Notes: generated by a model from the sequence alone, not told the origin. A stretch of 42,946 nt of DNA from Lachnospiraceae bacterium (GCA_028696165.1 JAQVHQ010000029.1:1-42946), one strand, 5' to 3'; counted from the first letter of the stretch, positions 1 through 8,924 are shown. A program made the numbers and translations.

Positions 1-147
1 CCGTCAGACATGATAATTAATATAGATAACATCTGATGAAGGAAGAACACCTTCTTCTGTTATCTGATATATAGAAACTTATTAACCAAGTAGTCTTAAT
101 TGACTACATCATTATTATACTAGGAGGCGATTTTGTGGTGGGGGGAC
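1..147. other. Non-coding stretch with two stem-loops
   Basis: No convincing gene is visible. An imperfect stem-loop spans 24-65 (AGATAACA pairs with TGTTATCT, with an inner GAAGG/CCTTC stem). A short perfect one lies at 90-107 (GTAGTC, loop TTAATT, GACTAC). An AGGAGG at 122-127 precedes GTG codons, but the reading frame that follows runs through the inverted repeat next door and gives a low-complexity peptide, so I do not call it a gene. The stretch may be 3' or 5' untranslated sequence of a gene outside the window. Confidence 0.4.
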
Positions 148-206
148 GCAGGGGAGATGGGGGAGAAGTCTTATGGACCATAAGACTTCTCCCCCATCTC
201 CCCTGC
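148..206. repeat. Perfect 27-bp inverted repeat, 5-nt loop
   Basis: Positions 148-174 and 180-206 are exact reverse complements around the loop GGACC. The arm begins GCAGGGGAGATGG on the plus strand and is purine-rich. No T-run follows on either strand, so it is not a classical intrinsic terminator. It lies about 120 nt beyond the stop codon of the leftward gene ending at 325. A smaller GC-rich hairpin (GGCAAG...CTTGCC) follows at 239-262. It lacks the internal-loop motif of the long hairpins near 16.8 kb and 33.8 kb. Confidence 0.85.
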
Positions 207-324
207 TGTTTTCTGGCTGACGTTGATTGCTTCCTGACGGCAAGGGCGCTTCGCTGCTTGCCTGGTGGAAGGTGGGTGAGGCATACGGTAAGTTTTCTCT
301 TTATTACATTTTTATTTTCTTATT

Positions 325-3237
325 TTACTCTTCCTCTTCGGCTGTTATTTCGGAGGTTTCGATTATGAATTTTACGTTGCCTTCCATGTTGTCGCTTAGA
401 CCTGAGAAGGTGTTGTAGCTGGCTCCGGCGTCGCGGATGGCTTTTAGACGGTCTACTATGGTGTTTAGGTTTCCGTCGAAGAGGTCGGCTATTTTCTGGA
501 TTCCTTTTTCATCGAATTCGGACATGCCGTCTTTTAGTTCTTCTGAGCCGTCCAGGAGAGTTTTGGTTCCGTCATCCAGGGTTTTGGCTCCGTCTGCGAG
601 TTCGCCCATTTTTTCGTTCAGGGTGTTGACTCCGCTCTGGAGGGTGGTACCTCCGGATGCTAACTGACCGATTCCGTTTGAGAGGGTTCCTGCTCCGGTG
701 GACAGGGTGTCTAATCCGGAGGTCAGGCTGTTGGCTCCGCTTGTCAGTTTGGCTGCGCCGTCATTTAGTGCTGCGCTGTTGCCCATTAGCTGTTTGGCGC
801 CTGTTGTCAAGGCGTTGCTGTTGGCTATTAACTGGGCAGCTCCGGCATTTAACTGGGTGTTATTGCCGACTAGCTGGGCTGCTCCGGCTTGAAGATCGGA
901 AATTCCTTTTGTTAGAGCTGCGCCATTGGTACTAAGACCTGCTGTAAACGCGGCGATTCCATCTCTTAAATTATTGATTCCTGTCTGAACGCTGGTGTAG
1001 TTATTGGCTTCATCGGCCTCATCTTTTACATCGATTACCAGTGCTGCTTCTATTTGAGATAAACCGTTACTTATTTGTGTCATACCTGCACTGCAGGTTG
1101 CTGCTGCCATACGTGCTTCCTGGAGATTATCTACTTCTGCACCTATCTGTTGTAAGGCCTGCTGGAGACTATCTTTGTTCGCTTCCATCTCATTTGCTAA
1201 TGCCTGTACCTGGTCGTAGGCTGTTGCATCAATAGTTGTGGTAGTTGTGGTCTGATTTTCTTTTTGTTTTGTAATTTCTGTGGTGGTATTAATGTCGGTA
1301 TTATATTCTCTTGTTATCACAGTTGTGACATTACTTCCCACCTGATTTCCTTCTTCATCATATACAGGGTCTTCTGTTGTCTGGGTGTCTTCTCCTATTA
1401 ATGTACGCTCTCCTGTTGATGTTGAGGTATTGGAATCTGTTACCTGTGCTTCACCTTCTGTAGTTGTTGTATCTGTCTGTGAAGATGACTGGGTGCTTGC
1501 GATAGCATACAGCTGATTCAGGTAAGCATCGTAAGTATCTACCTGTGCCTGTAACTGGCTTTGAGTACTTGTCAAATTATTTTCTGATTGTTCTACTGTA
1601 TTTAGCCATGCTGAAAGTTTATTGACTAATCCATTTAAAGCCACTTCATTTTGTCGTACTTCTTCGATTTTACTTTCTATCTGTCTTGCTGCCCCATCAT
1701 AAATTCGCTGTCCCTGTGCGTCAGTCACATCTGCAAGCTGATTTGCTCCCTGATTTAACTGTACCAGTGATGCACTGAGTCCTGCCATTAACTGGTTTAC
1801 GCTTGCCTGAAGAGTATTTACTCCTGCATAAACTCCATTAGCTCCTGCCGTATATGCCTGCACGCCCTGGCTGAGCGTTGTGGCTCCGTCAATATATTTT
1901 ACAGCATTAGCAGCAAAGAAATCGGTTCCTGAGGTATATGATTTTACACCTGTGTTAAGTGTACCTGCTCCATCGCTTAAAGTATGAGAACCGGATACCA
2001 GCTGATTTACTCCTGATATTAAGGTCCCCTTACCATTATTTAACTGATTGATTCCATCTACCAGGGTGCTGGTTCCATCAGCCAGAGTTTCTGTTCCGTC
2101 TTTTAACTGGCCTGCTCCATCACTTAAGGTGGAAGTACCATCGGATAATTCTGTTGCTCCGTCGAACAGTTCTGCAGTTCCGTCTACTAATTTTTGGGAT
2201 GAATCTGTTAACTCATCTACCGAATCCTGCAAGTCGTCTACAGAATCCACATCATCTAAGTCTAGTTGACTTACTAAATCTGAATTTGCAATGGTAATTG
2301 TAGGACCCAGTTCGAATTCTTCTACATCTGCAGTTATTGTCACATCCTCTGGAAGTGAAATGTCCACATCATCTCCCAAATCAAGGCTCTGTTGTAATCC
2401 TGGAAGTGCATAACCTACTGCTATAACTTTATCTCCATCAGAAACCACTTTTCCGTTATCAATTTCTACATTGCTGAAGTGATCGGTGGATAACATCATT
2501 CCTGTTACCATGAAAAATGGTGTGTAGATATTTTCTTTCTTATTATCTACAGTGATTTCCTGTTGACTGTTATTGGTATATGCAATATGCATCTTAAGTT
2601 TTCCGCTCTTTCCGGCTAACTGGTCTGCTGATACAGTTTTTCCATCTAACTCATATGTTATTTTCATAGATACCGGCAAGTCTTTTGACGTGCTTCCCTG
2701 GTAATAGATATCAGAACCATTGGTATCCCATTCCAGACTGTTTGTTCCTTTTTCGGTATACTCTTCATCACCCTTGACATTGACAATATCAGACAGATCG
2801 GAGACATCCTCCACTTTGCTTTCCAATCCGGCATTCTGCAGCCAATCGGATACAATTACATCTGTTGTCTTTCCAGTTGCATCTGCGTTTACATAGACTG
2901 TTTCCTCTTTTTTTATACCAGTTGTATCTGTCTTTGTATCAACTGCAGCTTCTTTTTTATCTGTACCGCTGTCTGCTGATTCTTTTTTGCTGTCTTCTTT
3001 TGTATCTGATTCACTGCTGTTTGTGCTTTGTTTATCTTCAGATTTGCTGGCCGTATTGCTTTCATTTTCTGCTTCTGCTTTTTTGTCTGTCTTTGTTTCT
3101 TCCGTGGCGCTGCTGGTCTCTTCCTTGGATGCAGTCGCCCAGATTGAGGACGGCATGCTGGTTACTCCGACACTTGCAGCTACAGCTACTGCCATTCCTG
3201 TAGCAGCGATTTTTGCTATTTTTCTATTTCCATTCAT
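325..3237 (-). CDS. Anchored, heptad-repeat partner protein of an MMPL exporter (YhgE/Pip-like repeats)
   Basis: A 970-residue envelope protein of unknown biochemical role. The N-terminus (about residues 6-34) is hydrophobic and looks like a signal or anchor, followed by a long Ser/Thr/Glu/Lys-rich linker to about residue 120. From about 335 to 480 and again from about 770 to 930 it carries many L-x-x-G-x-x-x-L units such as LSDGTSTLSDGAGQLKDGT, the pattern seen in YhgE/Pip-type proteins. A Thr-rich, coiled-coil-prone segment lies between. Unlike full YhgE/Pip proteins I see no C-terminal membrane helices. The AGGAGG at 3247-3252 overlaps the exporter stop codon and supports the start. It is the second gene of a two-gene operon, so a periplasm-like or wall-spanning accessory role to the exporter is inferred. 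Confidence 0.75.
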   Translation of the reverse strand: MNGNRKIAKIAATGMAVAVAASVGVTSMPSSIWATASKEETSSATEETKTDKKAEAENESNTASKSEDKQSTNSSESDTKEDSKKESADSGTDKKEAAVDTKTDTTGIKKEETVYVNADATGKTTDVIVSDWLQNAGLESKVEDVSDLSDIVNVKGDEEYTEKGTNSLEWDTNGSDIYYQGSTSKDLPVSMKITYELDGKTVSADQLAGKSGKLKMHIAYTNNSQQEITVDNKKENIYTPFFMVTGMMLSTDHFSNVEIDNGKVVSDGDKVIAVGYALPGLQQSLDLGDDVDISLPEDVTITADVEEFELGPTITIANSDLVSQLDLDDVDSVDDLQDSVDELTDSSQKLVDGTAELFDGATELSDGTSTLSDGAGQLKDGTETLADGTSTLVDGINQLNNGKGTLISGVNQLVSGSHTLSDGAGTLNTGVKSYTSGTDFFAANAVKYIDGATTLSQGVQAYTAGANGVYAGVNTLQASVNQLMAGLSASLVQLNQGANQLADVTDAQGQRIYDGAARQIESKIEEVRQNEVALNGLVNKLSAWLNTVEQSENNLTSTQSQLQAQVDTYDAYLNQLYAIASTQSSSQTDTTTTEGEAQVTDSNTSTSTGERTLIGEDTQTTEDPVYDEEGNQVGSNVTTVITREYNTDINTTTEITKQKENQTTTTTTIDATAYDQVQALANEMEANKDSLQQALQQIGAEVDNLQEARMAAATCSAGMTQISNGLSQIEAALVIDVKDEADEANNYTSVQTGINNLRDGIAAFTAGLSTNGAALTKGISDLQAGAAQLVGNNTQLNAGAAQLIANSNALTTGAKQLMGNSAALNDGAAKLTSGANSLTSGLDTLSTGAGTLSNGIGQLASGGTTLQSGVNTLNEKMGELADGAKTLDDGTKTLLDGSEELKDGMSEFDEKGIQKIADLFDGNLNTIVDRLKAIRDAGASYNTFSGLSDNMEGNVKFIIETSEITAEEEE

Positions 3238-3250
3238 AATCTATATCCTC

Positions 3251-5362
3251 CTATTTCTGAATTGCCGGTTCGCTTATTTTAATATTCCTCTTCTTTGGTG
3301 GTTTTCCAAATCCTATGCTGGTTGCAAGGATTACTTTATCAAATATGATATACATCGTTGGAAGCATCAGCAGTACTACGAACATACTGATAATCGCTCC
3401 ACGTGCCATAAGCATACACAGTGCACTGATCATATCGATATCGGAATAAACACCTACACCAAAGGTTGCTGCAAAGAAGCTTAATGCACTTACTATGATT
3501 GATTTCGAACATGCTTTGTGTGCAAGTAACGTAGCTTCTATCTTATCATGTCCCTGACTTCGTTCTCTTCCATAACGGTTTGTCATAAGAATTGCATAAT
3601 CTACAGTCGCACCTAACTGAATGGTTCCGATTACTACAGATGCTATAAATGGAAGCTTCGTACCTGTCAGATACGGAATACCCATATTAATGAAGATTGC
3701 AAACTCTATAACTGCAACCAGTAAAACCGGAAGTGATATTGATTTGAATACAAATAAGATGATAATAAACACAGCAATAATTGATACAGCACTGACTGTC
3801 TTAAAATCTTTATCTGTAATTGTAATCAAGTCCTTCGTACATGGAGCTTCTCCAACTAACATGGCTGAACTGTCGTATTTCTTTATGATACTATTTAAAT
3901 CAGTCAGCTGATTATTCACTTCATCCGAAGCCACTTTATATTCGCTGGTTACCAGCATCAATTCGTGGGTATCGTTGGACAACATGTTTTTAGCAGTATC
4001 TGGAATCATATTTTCCGGGAATGCAGGGCCTATGAAACTCTCTAATGACAATACTTCTTTTACTCCATCTACTTTCTTCATCTCATTAATCATATTGTGA
4101 ACAGATTTGCTGTCTAATGTACTGTCCAAAAGAATCATGTGAGTAGAGTTCATATTGTATTCGGTCTCTAACTTTGTGTTCGCCTGCACGCTTGGCAGCG
4201 TATCTGGAAGTGATGTGTCCAGGTTGTAATATACGCCGGTATGATTCTGACAATAATACGCCGGAATCAAAAGTAAGAGAAACATAACCAGAAATACTTT
4301 ATTATACTTCACTACGAAATCTGATACCTTCGGCATATCCCGGAGTAACGGTTTATGTTTTGTCTTCGTAAGTACTTTATCAAATATTAAAATCATAGAT
4401 GGCAATACAGTTACACAAGTTATAACTCCAAGAATAACACCCTTTGCCATAACAATTCCCAAATCCAGTCCAAGGGTAAAGCTCATAAAGCATAATGCTA
4501 AAAATCCAGCAACTGTGGTGATTGAGCTACCAACTACAGAGGTAATCGTGCTGGAAATCGCATGGGACATAGCTCTCTTTTTATCATCCGGGAAGCGTTC
4601 CTGCTGCTCTTCATAAGAATGCCACAAGAAAATGGAATAATCCATGGTAACTCCCAACTGTAAAACAGCGCTTAAGGCTTTCGTTATATAGGAAATCTCT
4701 CCCATAAAGACATTGCTGCCTAAATTGTAAACAACAGCCATTCCGATACTTATGAGGAATAAAAATGGTATCACATAAGAATCCATACACAAGCTCAAAA
4801 CAATCGCCAGCAGAATTACAGCAATTAATACGTAAATAGGTACTTCCTTCTCTGATAATGCTTTTGTATCGGTAACAATCGCTGACATACCGCTTAAGAA
4901 ACACTGCTTATTTGCAATGGACCTTATTTCATTAATCGCATCCATGGTTCCATCTGCTGATGTAGTATCTTCAAACATGATACACATCAATGTAGAATCA
5001 TCCGAATTAAAAGCATCCTTTATCTTATCCGGAAGCATGCTGACCGGAAGTGAGATATCGGCAAAACTGTCATACCAGATAACCTTGGATACACAATCCA
5101 CATCCTCTATCTTTGCTTTCAGTTCAGCTACATCCTTATACTCCATCCCCTCAGCTATGAACATGGAAAATGCACCTGTTCCAAATTCATCCACGATAAT
5201 ATCCTGCCCCTGCATAGTCTCAATATCACCTGGCAGGTAATTTAAGATATCGTAATTTACTCTTGTGTTGAAGTATCCAATCGCCGAAGGAACCAACAAG
5301 ATTAAACTTATGATAAAAATCGGTATTCTAAACTGTACTATTTTCTTTCCAATCTTAATCAT
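3251..5362 (-). CDS. MMPL/RND-superfamily exporter
   Basis: A 703-residue membrane transporter of the MMPL (RND superfamily) type, probably proton-driven export of a lipid or amphiphile; substrate unknown. The architecture is the usual duplication: one membrane helix near the N-terminus (FIISLILLVPSAIGYF), a large external domain, a block of about five helices, then the same again from about residue 360. The start is placed at the ATG at 5362 because GGAAGAG precedes it; an in-frame ATG 18 codons upstream lies inside the operator and has no ribosome binding site. The promoter is bracketed by two TetR-type operators, and a divergent TetR gene sits upstream, so repression by that protein relieved by a ligand is likely. 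The next gene starts 13 nt downstream. Confidence 0.88.
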   Translation of the reverse strand: MIKIGKKIVQFRIPIFIISLILLVPSAIGYFNTRVNYDILNYLPGDIETMQGQDIIVDEFGTGAFSMFIAEGMEYKDVAELKAKIEDVDCVSKVIWYDSFADISLPVSMLPDKIKDAFNSDDSTLMCIMFEDTTSADGTMDAINEIRSIANKQCFLSGMSAIVTDTKALSEKEVPIYVLIAVILLAIVLSLCMDSYVIPFLFLISIGMAVVYNLGSNVFMGEISYITKALSAVLQLGVTMDYSIFLWHSYEEQQERFPDDKKRAMSHAISSTITSVVGSSITTVAGFLALCFMSFTLGLDLGIVMAKGVILGVITCVTVLPSMILIFDKVLTKTKHKPLLRDMPKVSDFVVKYNKVFLVMFLLLLIPAYYCQNHTGVYYNLDTSLPDTLPSVQANTKLETEYNMNSTHMILLDSTLDSKSVHNMINEMKKVDGVKEVLSLESFIGPAFPENMIPDTAKNMLSNDTHELMLVTSEYKVASDEVNNQLTDLNSIIKKYDSSAMLVGEAPCTKDLITITDKDFKTVSAVSIIAVFIIILFVFKSISLPVLLVAVIEFAIFINMGIPYLTGTKLPFIASVVIGTIQLGATVDYAILMTNRYGRERSQGHDKIEATLLAHKACSKSIIVSALSFFAATFGVGVYSDIDMISALCMLMARGAIISMFVVLLMLPTMYIIFDKVILATSIGFGKPPKKRNIKISEPAIQK

Positions 5363-5400
5363 TACTCTCTTCCTTTCTTTGTCAAAGCAGATTTTTTTAA

Positions 5401-5459
5401 AATGACTACTGGTCATTTCGTTCTGTATATGTTATACTACAGAAATGACCAATAGTCAA
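5401..5459 (-). promoter_or_regulatory. Exporter promoter with two TetR-type operators
   Basis: Two 13-bp imperfect palindromes of form TGACYANTRGTCA lie at 5403-5415 and 5446-5458. Together, with flanks, they form a 17-bp inverted repeat with one mismatch. On the minus strand a -35 TTGACT (5454-5459) overlaps one operator; a 17-nt spacer and -10 TATAAC (5431-5436) follow; the second operator falls at about +7 to +20. This geometry would let a bound repressor block RNA polymerase at both ends. The divergent TetR protein is the obvious candidate. Binding itself is inferred. Confidence 0.8.
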
Positions 5460-5518
5460 TCTTTTATTTTCATTTTTGCAATTATTCTATTGTATGGCAA
5501 TTACAATGAGAATTTTTC

Positions 5519-5547
5519 TTGACAAAAATAAATTATTATAATATGGT
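5519..5547 (+). promoter_or_regulatory. Probable tetR promoter
   Basis: A consensus -35 TTGACA at 5519-5524 is followed after 17 nt by TATGGT (5542-5547). A better TATAAT at 5537-5542 is only 12 nt from the -35, so which hexamer acts as -10 is uncertain. The operator pair lies 60-120 nt upstream, so autorepression is less certain than repression of the exporter. Confidence 0.5.
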
Positions 5548-5571
5548 TACACCAATTAGGAGGACTTTGTG

Positions 5572-6222
5572 ATGGGTAAATTAGATCTAAATAAAAAGGA
5601 AAAAAAAGATGCTTTGTTAAAAACCGCTTTCGACTTATTCATGTCGCAGGGCATTAACAAAACATCTATATCTGATATTGTAAATAGAGCTGGTGTTGCC
5701 AAAGGTACCTTCTATCTGTATTTTAAAGACAAATATGATATCCGCAATCATCTGATTGCTGCACAGGCCGATAAGCTTTTAATACAGGCAATCGATGCAC
5801 TAAAAGAGACAAATATCACAGATTTTACAGACAGCATCATCTTTATCGTTGACTATATCATTGACTGTTTCGATAAAGACCGTACTCTCCTGACTTTTAT
5901 CTCTAAGCATTTAAGCTGGGGCATTTTTAAAAATGTATTAACTGCATCTAACAGCTCGGATGATCTTCATGTGTATGGTCTGTATCAGACAGTCATGATG
6001 GAATCCGGATACGAATTCCGTAATCCTGAAATCATGATTTATATGATTATGGAACTGGTCAGTGGAACCAGCTACAGTGCTATCCTCTATGAACAGCCTG
6101 CACCAATCGCCAAGATAAAACCTCATATTTATGAAACAATACGTTTTATCATCCAGAGTCATATTCTCTCTAAACATAAGGATGGCATCACAGACATCTG
6201 TGCAAATGATTCTCATGACTAG
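5572..6222 (+). CDS. TetR/AcrR-family transcriptional regulator
   Basis: A 216-residue TetR-type repressor. The N-terminal helix-turn-helix is clear (TSISDIVNRAGVAKGTFYLYF, about residues 31-51), followed by an all-helical ligand-binding and dimer domain of normal length. The ATG at 5572 is preferred over the GTG one codon upstream because AGGAGG (5558-5563) is 8 nt away, a normal spacing. It is divergent from the MMPL operon, whose promoter carries two TGACYANTRGTCA palindromes, so it probably represses export until a ligand binds. Ligand unknown. Confidence 0.9.
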   Translation: MGKLDLNKKEKKDALLKTAFDLFMSQGINKTSISDIVNRAGVAKGTFYLYFKDKYDIRNHLIAAQADKLLIQAIDALKETNITDFTDSIIFIVDYIIDCFDKDRTLLTFISKHLSWGIFKNVLTASNSSDDLHVYGLYQTVMMESGYEFRNPEIMIYMIMELVSGTSYSAILYEQPAPIAKIKPHIYETIRFIIQSHILSKHKDGITDICANDSHD

Positions 6223-6255
6223 TATATCAAGGCATGCTTAATCATTATTGTCATT

Positions 6256-6798
6256 TTACTGCAATTTACTGCATCCGCCGCAACCTGCACATCCTGCCTG
6301 GTTTCTGTCATCCGGCATGGTATCCAGTGCATGACTGACAGAGCAGATTGCCTGGGCTGATATACCTTCCATGGCACCGGTAAACCCAAGACCTTCTTCT
6401 GTTGTGGCCTTGATATTTACCTGATTCTTTTCTAAATGAAGCGCTTCTGCCACATTTGCAATCATTTCATCTATATAGGGAAGCATCTTTGGTTTCTGTG
6501 CGATAATTGTCGCATCAATGTTATTAATGATATATAGATTTTCCTGAAGCAGTTCCCCTACTTTCTGTAACAATAAAATACTCGAAATCCCCTTATACTG
6601 TGGATCTGTATCAGGAAAATGGCGTCCTATATCCCTTAATGCTGCCGCACCAAGCAGCGCATCCATAATCGCATGTACAATCACGTCTGCATCTGAATGT
6701 CCTAATAATCCCTTTTCAAAAGGTATCTTAACTCCTCCTAAGATCAAATCACGGTCTTCTACTAATCTATGCACATCATAGCCCATTCCAACTCTCAT
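6256..6798 (-). CDS. ispF: 2-C-methyl-D-erythritol 2,4-cyclodiphosphate synthase (IspF) with Cys-rich tail
   Basis: IspF makes MEcPP from CDP-ME 2-phosphate in the MEP isoprenoid pathway; dxr of the same pathway is at 23.6-24.7 kb. Metal ligands are visible: D8 and H10 in GYDVHRL, and H42 in [11 protein letters not shown], with H34 in LLGHSDAD. The start at 6798 follows AAGGAG by 7 nt; an upstream in-frame ATG overlaps this site and is rejected. At 180 residues it is about 20 longer than typical IspF. The excess is a C-terminal tail, [18 protein letters not shown] then SKLQ, with three regularly spaced cysteines and no counterpart in the standard fold. The gene is convergent with tetR. Confidence 0.95.
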   Translation of the reverse strand: MRVGMGYDVHRLVEDRDLILGGVKIPFEKGLLGHSDADVIVHAIMDALLGAAALRDIGRHFPDTDPQYKGISSILLLQKVGELLQENLYIINNIDATIIAQKPKMLPYIDEMIANVAEALHLEKNQVNIKATTEEGLGFTGAMEGISAQAICSVSHALDTMPDDRNQAGCAGCGGCSKLQ

Positions 6799-6839
6799 CA
6801 CTTTACTCCTTATCATAAATTTTTCTTAATTTTCCTTAT

Positions 6840-6883
6840 ATCTTACCTTTTTTTAAGCGAAAAAGCAATTTTTGTGTTATGAT
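6840..6883. promoter_or_regulatory. Divergent promoters for ispF and the S1-domain gene
   Basis: Leftward: TTGCTT (complement of 6863-6868), a 17-nt spacer, and TAAGAT (complement of 6840-6845), leading into ispF. Rightward: TATGAT at 6878-6883 preceded by TG (an extended -10) with no good -35, leading into the S1-domain gene. These are pattern matches only. Confidence 0.4.
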
Positions 6884-6940
6884 AAAAAAAGAATTTATCT
6901 TTATTAAGATAAGATTAACAGATACAGGAGGATTTTATAC

Positions 6941-7861
6941 ATGAGTGAAGAAACAAAAGTAACAGAAACCATGGAAGACTACGCCAAAGAACTGGAGGCT
7001 TCCTTTAAGACACTTCATGAAGGTGATATGGTCACAGGTACCGTTATCGGTGTCAGCGATTCTGAAGTTACTGTGGATTTGCAGTATTATGCAGAGGGAA
7101 TTATTCGTCTGGAAGATTACACCGAAGATCCCGGATTTTCCATTAAGGAAGATGTAACTGTCGGTGATTCTGTCACTGCAACGATTATCCGCATGGACGA
7201 TGGTCAGGGCAATATTCTTTTATCTAAAAAAGAAGCTAATCAGGTTCTGGTTTGGGATAAATTAAAAGAATACCTGGACAATCAGACCACTTTGGAGGTT
7301 AAGATCTCCGGCGTTGTCAACGCTGGTGTTGTAGCCTATGTAGAAGGCATCCGTGCATTTATTCCTGCTTCCAAGCTTGCTTTAAATTATGTAGAAGATT
7401 TGGAAGAATGGCTGTTTAAAACCATTCAGGTTCGTGTAATCACCGCTGATGAAGAAAATAATAAACTGGTTCTTTCCGCTAAAGAAATCCTGCGTGAAGA
7501 AGCTGACAAAAACCGCCAGGCTCAGGTATCTAACATTGAAGTCGGACTGGTTACTGAAGGTACTGTAGAAAGTCTGCAGCCGTATGGAGCATTCGTTAAC
7601 CTTGGAAATGGACTCTCCGGGCTGGTTCATATCAGCCAGATTAGTCAGAAACGTATCAAGCACCCGTCTGCTGTTCTTACTGTCGGTGACAAAGTAAAAG
7701 TAAAAGTTATCGCAATTAAAGATGGCAAATTGAGTTTAAGCATGAAAGCTTTAGATGATGTGGCTGCGGAAGAAATCGTGGAAGAGACGATTGAACTTCC
7801 GGAATCCGAAGGGGTAACTACAAACCTGGGTTCTTTATTTGCAAATATTAAATTAAATTAA
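6941..7861 (+). CDS. S1 RNA-binding domain protein (short ribosomal protein S1-like)
   Basis: A 306-residue cytoplasmic RNA-binding protein with three S1 (OB-fold) repeats, at about residues 25-96, 110-182 and 198-270. The third is the most canonical (GTVESLQPYGAFVNLGNGLS, then GLVHISQIS). Firmicute S1 homologues usually have three to five repeats, against six in E. coli RpsA, so a role in translation initiation or RNA handling is likely but ribosome binding is not proven. AGGAGG at 6925-6930 supports the start. It appears to be monocistronic, with its own promoter upstream and a separate promoter for the next gene downstream. Confidence 0.9.
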   Translation: MSEETKVTETMEDYAKELEASFKTLHEGDMVTGTVIGVSDSEVTVDLQYYAEGIIRLEDYTEDPGFSIKEDVTVGDSVTATIIRMDDGQGNILLSKKEANQVLVWDKLKEYLDNQTTLEVKISGVVNAGVVAYVEGIRAFIPASKLALNYVEDLEEWLFKTIQVRVITADEENNKLVLSAKEILREEADKNRQAQVSNIEVGLVTEGTVESLQPYGAFVNLGNGLSGLVHISQISQKRIKHPSAVLTVGDKVKVKVIAIKDGKLSLSMKALDDVAAEEIVEETIELPESEGVTTNLGSLFANIKLN

Positions 7862-7876
7862 TTTTCTGATTTTTTG

Positions 7877-7939
7877 TTGAGAATTCCTTCTTTTTTCTGT
7901 ATACTTAAAAGAGATCCACTTTATAAAGGATCTTTTAAG
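7877..7939 (+). promoter_or_regulatory. Lipoprotein promoter overlapping a stem-loop
   Basis: TTGAGA (7877-7882), a 17-nt spacer and TATACT (7900-7905) form a credible promoter. The stem CTTAAAAGAGATCC (7904-7917) pairs with GGATCTTTTAAG (7928-7939) with one bulge, so the start of the transcript would fold just before the AGGGGGG ribosome binding site. No T-run follows, so it is not an obvious terminator for the upstream gene. Confidence 0.5.
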
Positions 7940-7966
7940 CAAATTGGAAACAAGGGGGGATTTTTA

Positions 7967-8743
7967 ATGAAAAAGAAAATATTTATACCTATGTTGCTTC
8001 TATCCCTGTCACTGGCAGGTTGCCAATCTACTGCTATTAGTCAGAATGACTACGATACCCTTAAGCAGGAATACGCTTCACTGCAGACGCAATACGATTC
8101 TTTAAAAAGTGAATTATCAGAGTTGACAAAACAGACAGAAGAGGCTAATCAAAAATACGAAGAACTTCAAAAATCTTATGATGAGCTTAAAGAAAGCCAG
8201 GCTGAGGATTCCAAACAACCTGACAGTTCTCCGGAGGATGATTCCGAATCACTAAGTCCTAATGAAAGCACTGATACTTCATCTTCTAACGTTAACTGGA
8301 AAGGATTTTCCGACGGCAGCGTAAGCTTCGAATATAATCCTGACAAATTCTCTGTGCAGGTATTAGATGATGAAAGCAGCACTGTGAAATTACTGGGTAT
8401 GGACATGCCGGAACCTTCTGATGGATGCTATACTCTACTGCATATCAAATCCTATTATGATGAGACCGGTGATGATTCTTCTGAATACAAAAAATCTGTA
8501 GCTGAAGATCTTGCCAATGATTTATCTACACCGGAAGGCACCTCTGTTGTCAGCGAAGGATTTACTAGTGAAGGCAGCGTGGTCACTTATGTGCGTACCT
8601 TATCTGATGGTTTGAAATGTATGGCTTCGGTACTTCATGGTGGAACTACTACTACATATGCGATCTGTCGTATCTGTAGTTATAGCAAGGATTACAATGC
8701 AGATTTTTCACATTCCTTTGATTCATTATCTTATGTTGGGTAA
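7967..8743 (+). CDS. Coiled-coil lipoprotein with C-terminal beta-rich domain
   Basis: A 258-residue predicted lipoprotein of unknown function. The signal peptide ends in the lipobox LAGC, so Cys19 would be lipidated. Residues about 27-80 form a coiled coil (YDTLKQEYASLQTQYDSLKS is its start), followed by an acidic Ser/Asp linker to about 110. A compact domain to the C-terminus begins WKGFSDGSVSFEYNPDKFSV and resembles the PsbP/Mog1-like substrate-binding folds in style; that resemblance is only an impression. The start is set at the ATG preceded by AAGGGGGGAT, since an upstream in-frame start would put 31 residues before the signal peptide. A strong hairpin follows the stop. Confidence 0.8.
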   Translation: MKKKIFIPMLLLSLSLAGCQSTAISQNDYDTLKQEYASLQTQYDSLKSELSELTKQTEEANQKYEELQKSYDELKESQAEDSKQPDSSPEDDSESLSPNESTDTSSSNVNWKGFSDGSVSFEYNPDKFSVQVLDDESSTVKLLGMDMPEPSDGCYTLLHIKSYYDETGDDSSEYKKSVAEDLANDLSTPEGTSVVSEGFTSEGSVVTYVRTLSDGLKCMASVLHGGTTTTYAICRICSYSKDYNADFSHSFDSLSYVG

Positions 8744-8745
8744 AA

Positions 8746-8801
8746 GAAAGCATGGAAAATGGCACTGGAGCAATTTCCAGTGCAGTTTTCCATAGACTTT
8801 C
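8746..8801 (+). terminator. Strong stem-loop after the lipoprotein gene
   Basis: ATGGAAAA (8752-8759) pairs with TTTTCCAT (8786-8793) and GCACTGGA (8762-8769) with TCCAGTGC (8776-8783), with flanking GAAAG/CTTTC. The descending arm ends in a T-rich stretch rather than a clean T-run, so termination is likely but not certain. Confidence 0.6.
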
Positions 8802-8924
8802 ATTGTTTCACAGCAAATCGATATAAAATAGCTGTTCGTTAAAGCCGAACCTTATGAATTTTAAAAGTTTTTTTAATTGTTTTAATTATTTCAAAAACTT
8901 TTGAAATTTTTTTTGAAAAAAGTG

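Noticed and set aside
135-368. GTG-started frame after AGGAGG at 122-127
   Set aside because: It runs through a perfect inverted repeat and antisense into the gene ending at 325; the peptide is low complexity.
2987-3484. 165-codon plus-strand frame opposite the start of the repeat protein and the end of the exporter gene
   Set aside because: Antisense to two well-supported genes, with no family features.
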